From Corella eumyota (taxonomy: Eukaryota; Chordata; Ascidiacea; Phlebobranchia; Corellidae), in the NCBI GenBank assembly GCA_963082875.1, contig OY720102.1, positions 14,296,990 through 14,360,989 of the forward strand: a stretch of DNA of 64,000 bases. The letters are read 5' to 3'. The stretch's first letter is position 1, and every line of letters begins with the position of its first letter. The notes below the pieces were generated by a model. The model did no database searches, was not told where the DNA came from, and was given only the letters and a program-made list of their open reading frames with translations. Shown here one piece after another: positions 12,655 through 23,330 of this stretch. The position numbers and the translations under genes are program-made.

Positions 12655-12757
12655 TAATATCCCAAACTGCTAAAGGTAACTCAGGACTGGGTCGGGGTAA
12701 CAAATATTCATCTATGTTCAGGTCATGAAGTCGACCTTCCCACATCGAGAACAAAAT
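12655..12757 (+). mobile_element. SINE 3' fragment next to the preceding SINE
   Basis: Only the 3' third is present (ATATCCCAAACTGCTAAAGG to CACATCGAGAACAAAATC). The SINE pair fills most of intron 6. Confidence 0.8.
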
Positions 12758-13049
12758 CTAAATCAAATTTTAATATTTTCAGCAAGTTTTTGTTGGTCTT
12801 ACAACAGTCAGTTATATTTTGATCAATATTACCCCGGCACAGAGGTGGGGTTGTGGATGAGTTTAACTTCCATCGTTGGTGGAACGATTGGGATAATCAC
12901 TGGTGGAATTTTGTCCGATTTACTCGCTTCTAAATACGGTAATCTTTATTTTGATCATATTATTAAAAATCGATTTTACTGAATGGACATTTTTCTAAAA
13001 TAGTTTTGAAAACGGCATTATCTGAAAATTTTGACATAAATTGAAGGTT

Positions 13050-13310
13050 GGCAGCATGGTGTAGTGGTCAAAACCCTTGTCTTTACTACATAAGTTCTGT
13101 TGTTCGATCCCCACTGCTTTCATGCTGTAGCACCCATGAGTAAGGCGCTATAAACTATATTAACTTCTGCTGAGCCAGCACTTAATCAGCAGCTTAATTA
13201 TTGAGCAATTATAATATTCCAAACTGTCAACTTGAGACCGGGTCGGGGTAGCTGATGTTACTCTATGTTTAGGTTGTGCATTCGACCTTCCCACGTTAAA
13301 GATAAATAAG
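13050..13310 (+). mobile_element. tRNA-derived SINE in transporter intron 7
   Basis: Near full length: GGCAGCATGGTGTAGTGGTC head, TTCGATCCCCACTG B box, tail CACGTTAAAGATAAATAAG. Confidence 0.85.
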
Positions 13311-13621
13311 TACAATAAAACAGTTTTATTTTCAGAGAAGGGATGGGGTGTAAGGGGGTTAATATAAATGTCCCATTATATGTAAATTGGCGGTGTTATT
13401 AATATAACACAAATTTTGTAGATTTGTATTTAGAAATATTCCATTTTTTGGGTTTAATTTCAAATCAAATTTTTTAGGTGTACGAACAAGATTGTGGGTT
13501 TTGGTCGTTAGTCAAGCAATAGCCTGCCCTCTAGCGGCGGGAACTCTTTACTTTTCTCCGCCTTATGCTTTTATTTCGCTCTTTGGAGCTTATTTATTCG
13601 GTAAATAGTTTCATATTTTTT

Positions 13622-13660
13622 TAAGAGAACAGTTACCCCGACCCAGTTTTGAGATGACTT
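13622..13660 (-). mobile_element. SINE remnant in the short intron 8
   Basis: GTTACCCCGACCCAGTTTTG matches the minus-strand SINE body. Intron 8 is only 90 bases, so the remnant is nearly half of it. Confidence 0.6.
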
Positions 13661-13913
13661 TATTGTAATCAAATTTTATTTAAAACACAGCGGAAATGTG
13701 GTTCGGAGTTTTGTTCACTGTTTTGGTTGAGTTCTTTCCTGCCCAGTCACGCGCGACAGCGATCGCTATGTTTATTTTTGTAATCAATAATATTGGAGGG
13801 AATGCCCCTCTTATAGTACCACCTATGATCAAAGTTTTAGGTTTCAGGGAAGCACTGTACATCGTTTACCCAGGATTTTACTTGGCTAGTAAGTTTTTTT
13901 TTTCTTTATAATT

Positions 13914-13965
13914 GTTTATCCTCGATGTAGGAAGGTCGACTTTACGACCTGAACATGGAGGTATA
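13914..13965 (-). mobile_element. SINE tail fragment in intron 9
   Basis: TTTATCCTCGATGTAGGAAG followed by GACCTGAACATGGAGG. The rest of the SINE, present at 44638-44884, is deleted here together with the start of exon 10. Confidence 0.75.
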
Positions 13966-14003
13966 TTTGTTTGTGAAGCGATAGTTAATAAAACGAAACT
14001 TTA

Positions 14004-14905
14004 AATTAAAAAAAAATATTTAAATTATGTTAAACATTTATAAGTTTAAAAAATTTTATCATGACAATATTTTAATTTTATTAAATATTTATTAGTGAAA
14101 TTTTTTTTATAATTTTTTGCCAAAATTTTTTTAAAGTTATTTTTAATATTATACTAGTGAGTTATTTTAGTTCCTAAATTATTTGTTGCCATTCTTGCTG
14201 TTTTTATTTTCTAATTTATATTAACTAAACAGAAATTTAAATAATGTTAATTTTACAGTTTTTATTACTTTTAAGATTTTGTATTCTCTTACTTTATAAT
14301 TACTCCATATTTTATGAGAAATTATTATTGTTTTATATTTCTGAAATATATTTTGTTTTTGTTACTTCTTTTAAAATTTTAGAAATCTATAAAATTGATA
14401 TCATCTATTTTTTGAGATTATTTTTCGAAAATGCAATTTATTAAAGGTATGTGCCGATCAAAATGGTGATCGTATATGTTATTCAGCCATCAATAGAACT
14501 TCCTGTTATTCAGCCATCAATATTTGTCCTAGCTGTATTTACCGAGTTTCATTTATCGATATTATAAATGATTAACCAAGTTCAACAACCTTATAACATA
14601 TTCGCTTACAATTTAAATAAATATTCGTCATCAGGTTTTGCGTCATATTTAGCTGACACCACCATGTTGACAATACTCAGTTTAATGTAAACTACCAAGT
14701 TGTTTGGTATGGGATAACTAACTGCTTTAAAATGTAATAAAATTAACTTAAAATTTTGTTATTTAAAAGTTGGTTTGGTTTTTAAATTATTTACATTTTG
14801 TTGCTTTTAATTTTAGTTCGATGTCCTAGCAACAGGACAATTTTTTTGGGGGGGGGGTTTAATTAATTTAAAAAAATAATAATTATTGGTAATTATTAAA
14901 CATTT
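14004..14905. other. Transporter 3' flank, AT-rich, with MITE scar
   Basis: Matches 45089-46466 and 61005-62981. Near 14444-14477 only GGTATGTGCCGATCAAAATG remains of the hAT-like MITE that is whole at 61446-61826. After it GTTATTCAGCCATCAAT occurs twice in tandem. The 66-codon hydrophobic ORF here is not kept in frame in copy 2. No gene is seen. Confidence 0.6.
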
Positions 14906-15130
14906 GGCAGCGTGGTGTAGTCACTGCTCTTATGCTGTAGCGCCCTCGAGTAAAGTGCTATAAACGGTATAAACTTCTGCTGAGCCAGCACTTATTCAGC
15001 AGCATAACTACCGGGCAATTATAATATATATTATCCCAAACTGCTAAATGCAACTCGAAACTGGGTAACTCTATGTTTAGTTCGCGCAATCGACCTTCCC
15101 ACATCGAGGATAAAGATATATTCAAAAAAA
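14906..15130 (+). mobile_element. SINE with an internal deletion
   Basis: GGCAGCGTGGTGTAGT joins directly to CACTGCTCTTATGCTG, so the B-box part kept at 46467-46740 and 62982-63253 is lost. The tail CACATCGAGGATAAAG is intact. Confidence 0.85.
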
Positions 15131-16789
15131 ACTTGTGACTAATTCTCCTTAATTTAAAGATTGCCTTTTTCTACCTGTTTCAAATCAGCATTTATAAACG
15201 AGTGTTCTTTTGCTGGGATCGCATTTTGATTGCTAGGCTGAAGTGGTTAAGATAGTTATAGAATAACTGTACGAAAAAATACCAGAATTTATAAACAAAA
15301 CTTATTTTTAAACAGTGGGGCTCAGGGTCGTACATTTTAATTTTATTTTAACGTAAGGTTGTTGTCAGATTATATTTTATTTTTGAAGTGTAGATAACAG
15401 AGGTGGTTCATGGGCTATATAACTAGAAAGGAGGAATAATTTTAAAAAATCGCAGCACCGCGGGATGAGTCTGGCGCAAAATTTTTGATTAGTTGACTGC
15501 AGTTTATATCTTGAATAATGTAGGATCTAATAAACTCCTACTATGACTTAAACAATTATTAAACCCCAATAGAGTACGCTGTAAAGATGGGCATCGATAA
15601 GAAGGCCATACTTTATTAAAACAAAAATGCGACACAAACTATATGATACGAAACACAAACTACAAAGTATATAATCAACAAATTAAGTATGGAAGCGAAA
15701 GTCTAATTGTATGTTAAACCTTACTTCGGCCTTACTTTTTTATGAGTTTTTACGTCCAGCGAACTGACCAAAAAGGTAACCAGACACTTCAGCCCGAAGA
15801 TTTTTTTTAGAACAGCGGGGATTTTGCATTTTAATTACCGCGAAAAATTTTATTTTCGCCTAGTTTTGTACAGTTTTTTAGACAGTATTTGAAATAAAAT
15901 AAGCAGTAAATTAATATTTTTTTAAAGAATAATGTGCAAGAACATGTTATCTTTCTTTTCCCGTGTCAATTTATTTTTTAATTTTACAAACTAAAACCTA
16001 TAAAAAAATAATTTGAAAGCGCGCGCATTTAGGTGACGCAAGACGATGCATTATGATATCACGTATTTTGCGAAATAGGGCCGTATTTCCAAACAATATT
16101 TGAAGAAAAAGCATTAATTTATCATTTTTTACACTGAAGAGTGTGCATAAATATGTTATTGGTTATTGCCCGTGTTAATGTATATAAATTTATATACTAA
16201 GACAGAAAGAATAAAACGTTTAAAGAGTTGCCAGAAGGTTCGTCCCGCAAAAAAAAACGGCGGGGAGTCGGCGATGAAATTCCCGTGTATAAAGTCAGCG
16301 TAAGACCATACTTTACCGATATTTAAAATAAAAATTTTGCATAAAGTACAGTATATATAAACGTTTTTATTGGTTGTTACGTTAATGACATATGTTAGTT
16401 TTTAGAATATTATTTTTTTTGAAGATTTTTGTCTCAAAAACCTTTTTATAAACGGATTAAAGACGGATGCTTTTGGCCTGCAAAATTTTACGACTAATAG
16501 CTTTCGGCCTGCGAAATTTTTTATTAAACTGCGGGGAGCCTGCAGCGTTAAGCCCGCCTATACCTTTAACGCAAGAACATATTTTACCGATATTTAAAAT
16601 GAAATTTGGCGAAAAGTATAATAGTTAAAAAAGTTTTAACCGGTTGTTAAGATAAATATATATGTTAATTTTTTAAATATTTTATTTTTTAAAATGTGTA
16701 AAGAAGAAAACTGTGAGGCAGGCGTAAACACAAACAACATAGAAAATTCAAATTTATGCGACCCCTTCTAGAAGGCAAATTTTGTCTCG
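15131..16789. other. AT-rich region with diverged long tandem repeats
   Basis: Shared with 46741-47824 and 63254-64000. Four diverged repeats spaced about 200-270 bases start near 15929, 16141, 16338 and 16609; each has a GTGCA/GCATAA start followed by a TTGTTACG/TTGCCCGTG-type core. About 570 bases (16275-16840) have no counterpart in the second unit. No gene is seen. Confidence 0.5.
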
Positions 16790-18715
16790 GGTTGAGGTAG
16801 CATATGCAGTGCGCACCTGGACACGGCGCACCATCTCGTTCTTGTCTAACTTCTGGATGATCCCTTTCGGCCAGAGTCCTCTCTTTGCGTTCTCATTAAC
16901 GGACCACGTCGCCAACCGTGAAATTCCTCATCGGTTGGAGCCATTTTTGTCGCAATTGTAACAAAGTCAAATACTTCTTTGTCAATCGCTCCCAAAATTG
17001 ATCAACAAGAAGTAGAACATCCAAGATCGTCTGTAACTGTCTTCCTTGACAAACGTGTCTGGAGGCAGGTCGTTGTCCATTGTTCAGCAACATACTTGGC
17101 GTCAATGCCAATTCATCCTTGCAGTCGTCGCTGAGTGGCACCAGAGGTCTGCTGTTTAAAATTCGTTCCACCTCAGCCATCAATGGCGGACAAGACATGA
17201 ATTGTTTCCGAATGCCCATGCCATGATACTTTGTTACAATGAGCTCGGTTACAACCTGGTTAGATGGAAGAATCATCGGATGTTCGGTGATTAAAGGGAC
17301 AGATTATGTAGCCTGCCACCAACGTACATATTGCCTTTGACTAAAACCGGGCTTAGCTTTCTTAAAGTGCTGAGCTGTTTTGATTTATTTAGATGTTGTT
17401 TAGACTTGAATTGTAAAGGCTCGTCCAAAAGTTGGTGGTCATGAAGTTGATTGATCAACTCGGGAAAAGATTGTCGTTGAACTGACAGCACAATGGCAGT
17501 TGTTGCGCTATTCAGTTCTTTCAGCGATAAAACTAAATACAACCATAATCAATATTAAGGTTTAAAACATCTGGGTATACTAATGTTCTCTCAATCAACA
17601 AGAGTGTTAAGCCAATTATTCCAAGTGTTAATATATAGTTCTGGAACCAGATCGTAAAAGCACTTCCACGAGGCTGTTAGTAAAGTCCCTGTAATAAAAC
17701 GTCATTAAAAGAAACAACGCAGAGTTTGCAGCACAATAAAACACTATAATGAACTTAGGGCCCGTTAAGTGGTGTGGTATATACCACGTTATATCGTTTA
17801 CACAATTCCTATTAGCCAATACAGTCACATGTCCTTATTTTACATATTCATCGATTTCTTTCCTATATTGCCTAAAAGTTTTAGGGTTAGCAATAAACTT
17901 CTTCTTCAAAGATTGTAGCCTTTGAAGTGTCATTTTTCTATTCTTTAAAAGTTTAATATATTTCTTTTTTCAGGGTAATCCAATTTCATAGTGTCAGCCA
18001 TTTCGCGAAACTGTTTTGTTCATAATTTTCAACGTACTTTTGTCGTTTAATGACATTTCGCTCTTTAGCGCACAATCAAGGTCGTGAAAATTGCTCGACA
18101 AAAACATCTGAAATTTCGTTGCATGATGTCGATACTTGTTCAGGCTCATGCATAAAGTTTACATTAGTTCGTTGGGACGATATTCTTGGGTTAAGGTCTG
18201 AGCCAAACAACGTCCAACCCAACGCCGTATGCGGTCCGAAAGGCTGGCACTTTTTGCCGTAACGCCATTCAGAAACCCTGAATACATCGTGAACATTGTT
18301 TCCCAGAAGTAGCTCCACTGACTTTGTTTTAAGTTCAGGAAACTTCAGGTCACGCAGATGCGGATACATGTTTGCCAATTTCTTGGTTGTAATGCTGTTA
18401 CCTATATTGACAATATGATCAAGTACCAAAAGCTTTTCGACAATAAACGATTCGGTTTGACCTCCTTTACATACAGTGAGTCAACTCGGCTCCCCTGACT
18501 AGTTACTTAATTTGCTATATAAAGCTCGGTGTGTTCTTTTGTCTCCTTCTAATTTCTTAACAAGGCTTGCAGTACAAATACTTGTATCTGAACCGTCATC
18601 CAGAAAAGCGTTCACAAAATTACTTTGATTGTTGCCCCACACTTTAACTGGCACAATCTTGAAACGTTTCACATTTTTAACGCTGTTATGGGAAACCTTG
18701 TTGCATGCCACAATA
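16790..18715 (-). mobile_element. BEL/Pao LTR retrotransposon fossil, copy 1
   Basis: Minus-strand remnants of a BEL/Pao element. Recognisable parts are an aspartic-protease (A17-like) region at about 18076-18711 and an integrase C-terminal region at about 16896-17540 with the family's EVERILNSRPL and FWERLTKKYL signatures. Reverse transcriptase is not recognised and flanking LTRs were not identified. The element is old and broken in several places. A second, shorter copy lies at 47825-49401 in the same position, so the insertion predates the segment duplication. Confidence 0.8.
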
Positions 18716-18740
18716 GCTGACTCGCTTTACGGCTCCGGTA

Positions 18741-18990
18741 GCGGGCTTTAACGTCACTTTAGTAGATTATGACATCACAATTTAACTATAGCGGGCTTTG
18801 TCGTCACTTTAGTAGTTTATGACATCACAATTTAACTATAGCGGGCTTTGTCGATACTTTGGTAGATTATGACATCACAATTTAACTATAGCGGGCTATG
18901 TTGTTACTTTGGTGGATTATGACATCACAATTAAACTATAGCGGGCTTTGTCGTTACTTTAGTAGATTATGACATCACAATTAAACTATA
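18741..18990 (+). repeat. 50-bp tandem repeat, five units
   Basis: Unit starts GCGGGCTTTGTCGTCACTTT and ends GACATCACAATTTAACTATA. Starts at 18741, 18791, 18841, 18891 and 18941. The matching site at 49431-49530 has two units. Confidence 0.95.
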
Positions 18991-19295
18991 GCGTCAAATC
19001 TTGTTAGACAACAATTCGAATAAGTATTTTAATGCAGCGTTGCTATTATTGTTACGTCATAGTGTCGTCATATCTCGTTTAAAAAGTTTTTAATTATTTT
19101 TAAATTGCAGCCGATTTGAAAATTAATCAAGATATAATTTTTAGTGCGTTTTGGTACCTGCGTGTTTTGATACAAAAATGTCGGAACAGACGGAAAGTTA
19201 TTTTCAATTATTAGTGATAAATATTAATAAAAAAAATATAACTAGCTTGTTAAATGAGTTTAGAATAAAACAATTGTAACTTGAAACTTGCCGAA
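18991..19295 (+). promoter_or_regulatory. Presumed 5' region of collagen/discoidin copy 2
   Basis: About 300 bases conserved with 49531-49833. Contains a CRE-like TTACGTCATA near 19050 and a short upstream ORF. No TATA box is clear; promoter function is inferred from position and conservation. Confidence 0.35.
19178..19279 (+). CDS. Conserved 33-codon upstream ORF (copy 2)
   Basis: ATG to TAA, 33 residues, beginning [12 protein letters not shown] and ending [10 protein letters not shown], and stopping 16 bases before the collagen ORF's ATG at 19296. The equivalent ORF at 49716-49817 has the same length, start and stop, with six amino-acid changes and no indel. It could be a regulatory upstream ORF, a remnant exon, or chance. 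No family is recognised. Confidence 0.4.
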   Translation: MSEQTESYFQLLVININKKNITSLLNEFRIKQL

Positions 19296-20045
19296 ATGAG
19301 TTTGAAAATATTTATGTTTTTGTGCTTCTTGTTATGCTTAGCTGCATCCAGAAAAAACAAAGTTTGTTTTAATGCAAGCCCCGATAGTCCCGCTTTCAGG
19401 GAGCTAAGATCAACCCAAGGGAGACCAGGCAAGCTTGGACCAGCTGGGGAGAAAGGTGAAAAAGTTTCAAGGGGTGAAATTGGGGCGATTGGGGGTCCTG
19501 GTGCCAGGGGTGAGCAAGGTTTCTTGGGTGAAATTAGCCCCATAGGTCCTAAGGGTGAAATTGGGTCAGTTGGGGGCGCTGGCGTTAGAGGTGAACAAGG
19601 TTTCAGGGGTGAAATTGGCCCCATAGGTCCTAAGGGTGAAATTGGGTCAGTTGGGGGCTCTGGCGTTAGAGGTGAACAAGGTTTCAGGGGTAAAATTGGC
19701 CCCATAGGTCCTAAGGGTGAAATTGAGTCAGTTGGGGCTTTTGGAGAGTGTTCGTGTCATGATGAAATTGCTGCAATGTTTCAAAGATTTTTTCCTGATA
19801 AAGCAGGTATTTTGGTTACTTTATATTTGTTAAATAATGATAATATCATCGGCTTACTGTTAGAACCTCAAAACTAAAATAAAAGCAATCTTAAGACAAT
19901 TAAATAACTTTTTAAACCTTGCAAGTATATTTTGTATGGTTTTTTAACATTGTTACTTATATAAACAAGTATACTTAATACAGTGGCATTTTTAAAGTGC
20001 TAAAACTTATCTGTAAAATTAATTTTATCATATATATTTAGTTAT

Positions 20046-21553
20046 TGTAGGGAATTGGGTCAGGGTGACAGAAAGGTCCAGTAATATATTAAAATACTTA
20101 AATATATTCCTAGGTAAAACCTTATTCAAATACAATTCTGGTTAACATACTTTATTGATAACAATATATATACAAAAATGAGGGCGATAATATTACAATA
20201 TTACATTACGCTAAATCATTTCTAAACTAACATCATTATCATATAAAATACACTAACTTCTTTCTCCACAATCACAATTATCAAAAATACAACACACTCA
20301 CAACTTCTCCTTCAACGTAAAGCAACACCTTAATCAAAAGGTACATAATAGACATAAACTAAATTATTCTGCGATGCGAAAATAAATAATATACTGGGTT
20401 AATAATACAAAACTACATTACATGGCTGTACGTTTCACTGTCATTAAAATGGATGGTAATTCTATATCAAATTAATTAATAACCACAAGATTCGGGAAAA
20501 AATATATTTAGCAAAAATCTAACGCACACATAGAAAAACTATGTCACTATTGATAATGTTTTTTAAAAGTTTTTACTATATAGTAAAAACTAAACAACAA
20601 CAGGAAATGTTATCGAGATATAACCTAAATCCAAAATTGGGGCGTTGATATGTACATAGATAGCGTCTATACAATGTTTGACTATTTTAATATAATGACG
20701 AAATATATTTGGTTATTCTAATTACCTTATGGGTAATTAGATCTGTCCTTGAATAAAAGGGTATTTCTTAGTTTTCATACCCTTTTCTATAACCACTACA
20801 TATAAATAATGCTTCTTTGTAATTCTCTTATTGTTAATAAATTTGTACGGCTTTTAACCGCATAGAATGGTAGCGAGTTTGCACAGTTATTTGGGTTCAC
20901 AGAACGAAAGTTATTATTTTGCCTGAAAAGGGGTTCTTACGTATTCTTTTTTAGGGGACGCGGAATTTTTATTTTTTAGGATTCCGCCTCTCCTTTCTTC
21001 ACTTTCTTTCATTCTTCGGTTTCTTCATTTTCTGTTCCTTCATTTTCCGGTTCCTTCATTTTCCGGTTCCTTCATTATCCGTTCCTTCATTCTCCGGTTC
21101 CTTTATTTTCCGGTTCCTTTATTTTCCGGTTCCTTCATTTTCTGTTTTCATTCTCCGGTCCCTTCATTTTCCGTTCCTTCATTTTCCGTTCCTTCATTTT
21201 CCGGTTTCTTCATTTTCCGTTCCTTCATTCTCCGGTTCTTTCATTTTCCGGTTCCTTCATTTTCCTGTTTCTTCATTTTCCGTTCTTTCATTCTACGGTC
21301 CTTTCATTTTCCGTTCTTTCATTTTCCAGTTCCTTCATTTTCCGATTCCTTCATTTTAGAAAACCTTTGATAGTGTTGATAAAGTTCGTAAATATTTTTG
21401 CTTTTGATACCACCAGTTTCACGGCGAAAATTACATCACGGCTGTCAATGCAGGTGATTTTTGCCGTTCTTTGCGAACCAGCACCACAGCTGTTTTGAGG
21501 CTAGGAAAGCATTTGCAGTGTAACTGATTGCGATGCTAAGTGCTTTTCCTACA
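20046..21553 (-). mobile_element. Possible solo LTR in intron 1 of copy 2
   Basis: About 1508 bases with TGTAGG...CCTACA ends, flanked by a 4-base repeat TTAT, and absent from the same intron in copies 1 and 3. TG...CA ends, the short target duplication, and an AATAAA on the minus strand near one end fit a solo LTR. No internal genes are seen, so the family is not assigned. It contains the minisatellite at 21010-21365. It inserted after the duplication. Confidence 0.4.
21010..21365 (+). repeat. 15-16 bp minisatellite TTCATTTTCCGGTTCC
   Basis: About 22 imperfect units of CCTTCATTTTCCGGTT. The same motif occurs in reverse complement at 22905-23330. Confidence 0.9.
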
Positions 21554-22759
21554 TTATTATATTAACACCCGATATTTATTTATTATGTCAGTTTTAATTT
21601 AACAACATTTGTATGTTAACAAAACTTTAACCACTCGATCTTTTTACTTAAAATACAAGGTTATTTAAAGTTCAAAAATCAAATGATAAATTTTTTAATT
21701 ACAAATAAAATCATTTTTTAAATTCCGCTAAATTTATATTTGTTGTCAAATTTTGAGTTACGAGGTTCTAACAGTAAGCAGACAATATAACAATTTATAA
21801 ACATTTTGTAATATTTAATTTTACAATTTAAATATCTAAGAGTTAAGCTTAATCATGCTAACTTATAAGATTGATTCTAAATAAACCTAAATATTTATAG
21901 TTAGTGTATGTGGACTTGGGTTAAAAGATGGAAGAATACCGGATAGTGACATTACAGCTAGTTCTTATTTTAACAACAACTACTCACCACATGAAGCAAG
22001 GTTGGATGCTCATACCAATGGTTGGAATCCTAAACAAGGTGAGTTGTTGGAATTATTTTCTATCTTATAATAAAGTTTCACAACTTTTGTAATTAGTGGA
22101 AAATAAACATTAACATTGTTTTAATTAATAGGGAGGGTTGGGGAATGGATCCAAATTGACCTCAAGACATCAACTCGAGTGACAGGAGTTGTGACACAAG
22201 GAAGTTACGATTATCCTTATTGGGTCACCAGCTTTAAGATATCTTATGGGTCCAGTACATCAGATATGCAGTTCATCCAAAATAATGGAAATGATCTGGT
22301 AAGCTTAAATTTAAAACGAAAATTGATTTTGTTTAACTTATTAAAGTTTAGAAACAGTTTTTAATTAATTGGTGTTAATTAATTTAAAAAAGTTTATTTT
22401 ATTAAAAATGTTTTAATTAAAATCACCAAAACTTGTTTTTAAAAGTTGTGTGATGTTTACAAGCTAGATAATAATAACCAAGCAAATCATTGTTTAAACA
22501 ATCCCTATTCTAATTGTTTTGTGACGTCATAGCTTGTTACAAAACTTAATTATTCGTCGTTTTTAACAATAAAGGGTCTGCGACAGTTTTAAATTTTTTA
22601 TTAATCTAAAGTTTTGTAATTTTAAAAATTGACATTGTAAAAATCCTGCGAACCGGTGTGAAAATAATTATGTGGGTTTTTCTTATGTTTGTACTCGGTC
22701 TTCAGTCGTTGTTTGACTGGAAAAAGGTTTTTTTATTAAAACATGTCCATATACATGGC

Positions 22760-22835
22760 AAAAATCAAAAATCGTTTCGAAAAACAAAAATCGTTTCGAG
22801 AAAAAAAAATTTTGTTTCGAGCAAAATTTGCATTT
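22760..22835. repeat. GTTTCGA-rich cluster 1
   Basis: AAATCGTTTCGAAAAACAAA and GTTTCGAGCAAAATTTGC repeat the palindromic core TTTCGAAA. Related clusters lie at 26490-26660 and 38483-38562. This one starts at the left edge of the island. Confidence 0.6.
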
Positions 22836-22904
22836 TCTAGTGGTAAGGTGGCAGTAGAGGACCATTTTTAAACTTTGTAGTATTTTATGTAATTACAATG
22901 GGAA

Positions 22905-23330
22905 CGAGAAATTTAAGTGAATGGTAAAATAAAGGGACCGGAAATGAAGGAACTAAAAAAAGCTGCCTACGATAAAGGGGGGACGCGAAAAATGAAGGAA
23001 CAGAAAATAAAGGACCCAGTAAACAAAGGAACGGAAAATAAAGGAGCGGGAAAATGAAGGAACCGAAAAATGAGGGAACGGGAAAATGAAGGAACCGAAA
23101 AATGAGGGAACGGGAAAATGAAGGCACCGAAAAATGAAAGAACTGGAAAATAAAAGATCGCGAAAATGAGGGAACGGTAAAATGAAGGAAACGGAAAATG
23201 AAGGAACCGGTAAATAAAGGAACGGAAAATGAAGGAGCGGTAAAATGAAGGAACCGGAAAATGAGGAAACGAGAAAATGAAGGAACGGAAAATAAAAGAA
23301 CTGGAAAATGAGGGAAGGAACGGGAAATAA
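22905..23330 (-). repeat. 15-16 bp minisatellite, inverted relative to 21010-21365
   Basis: About 26 imperfect units of GGAACCGGAAAATGAAGG. Minus-strand ORFs over it are fortuitous. Confidence 0.9.

Larger units (their letters stand above)
11198..14003 (+). pseudogene. Spinster-like MFS transporter, copy 1 (5' exons missing)
   Basis: Exons 4-9 of a major facilitator superfamily transporter are present: 11198-11360, 11585-11720, 12193-12294, 12783-12938, 13478-13600 and 13691-13888, all with GT-AG introns in consistent phase. Only the tail of exon 10 survives, to TAA at 14003. Family marks are GESACTPLTSSLVADIF, the GIYFGYGLAFAVGN membrane segment, WRWCYFIAGAPGI before a VKEPER loop, and several more hydrophobic helices. 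Exons 1-3 are absent: the sequence upstream of exon 4 is a DHHC fragment and a SINE head. A TAA at 11705-11707 closes exon 5, where the other copies read TAT. Part of intron 9 and the start of exon 10 are deleted. The substrate is unknown; Spinster relatives export lipids or organic ions. Confidence 0.8.
19296..22298 (+). pseudogene. Collagen/discoidin lectin, copy 2 (last exon missing)
   Basis: Exon 1 (19296-19806) encodes a signal peptide ([18 protein letters not shown]), a short Cys-containing linker and a collagen stretch with a 27-residue internal repeat ([19 protein letters not shown] plus eight residues). The ORF could run on to TAA at 19877, but the GTATTT donor after 19806 is in the right phase for exon 2 (21901-22038), which with exon 3 (22132-22298) starts the discoidin domain. 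The ATG at 19296 is chosen over 19281 because the intact copy starts there. Exon 4 is absent: homology ends near 22750 and an unrelated island follows. Three collagen triplets lack Gly (VSR, SPI, ESV) where copy 3 keeps it. Intron 1 holds a 1.5-kb insertion. A truncated secreted product remains possible, but decay is more likely. Confidence 0.8.

Noticed and set aside
22885-23127. 80-codon minus-strand Phe/Pro/Ser-rich ORF
   Set aside because: It is the translation of the 15-16 bp minisatellite.
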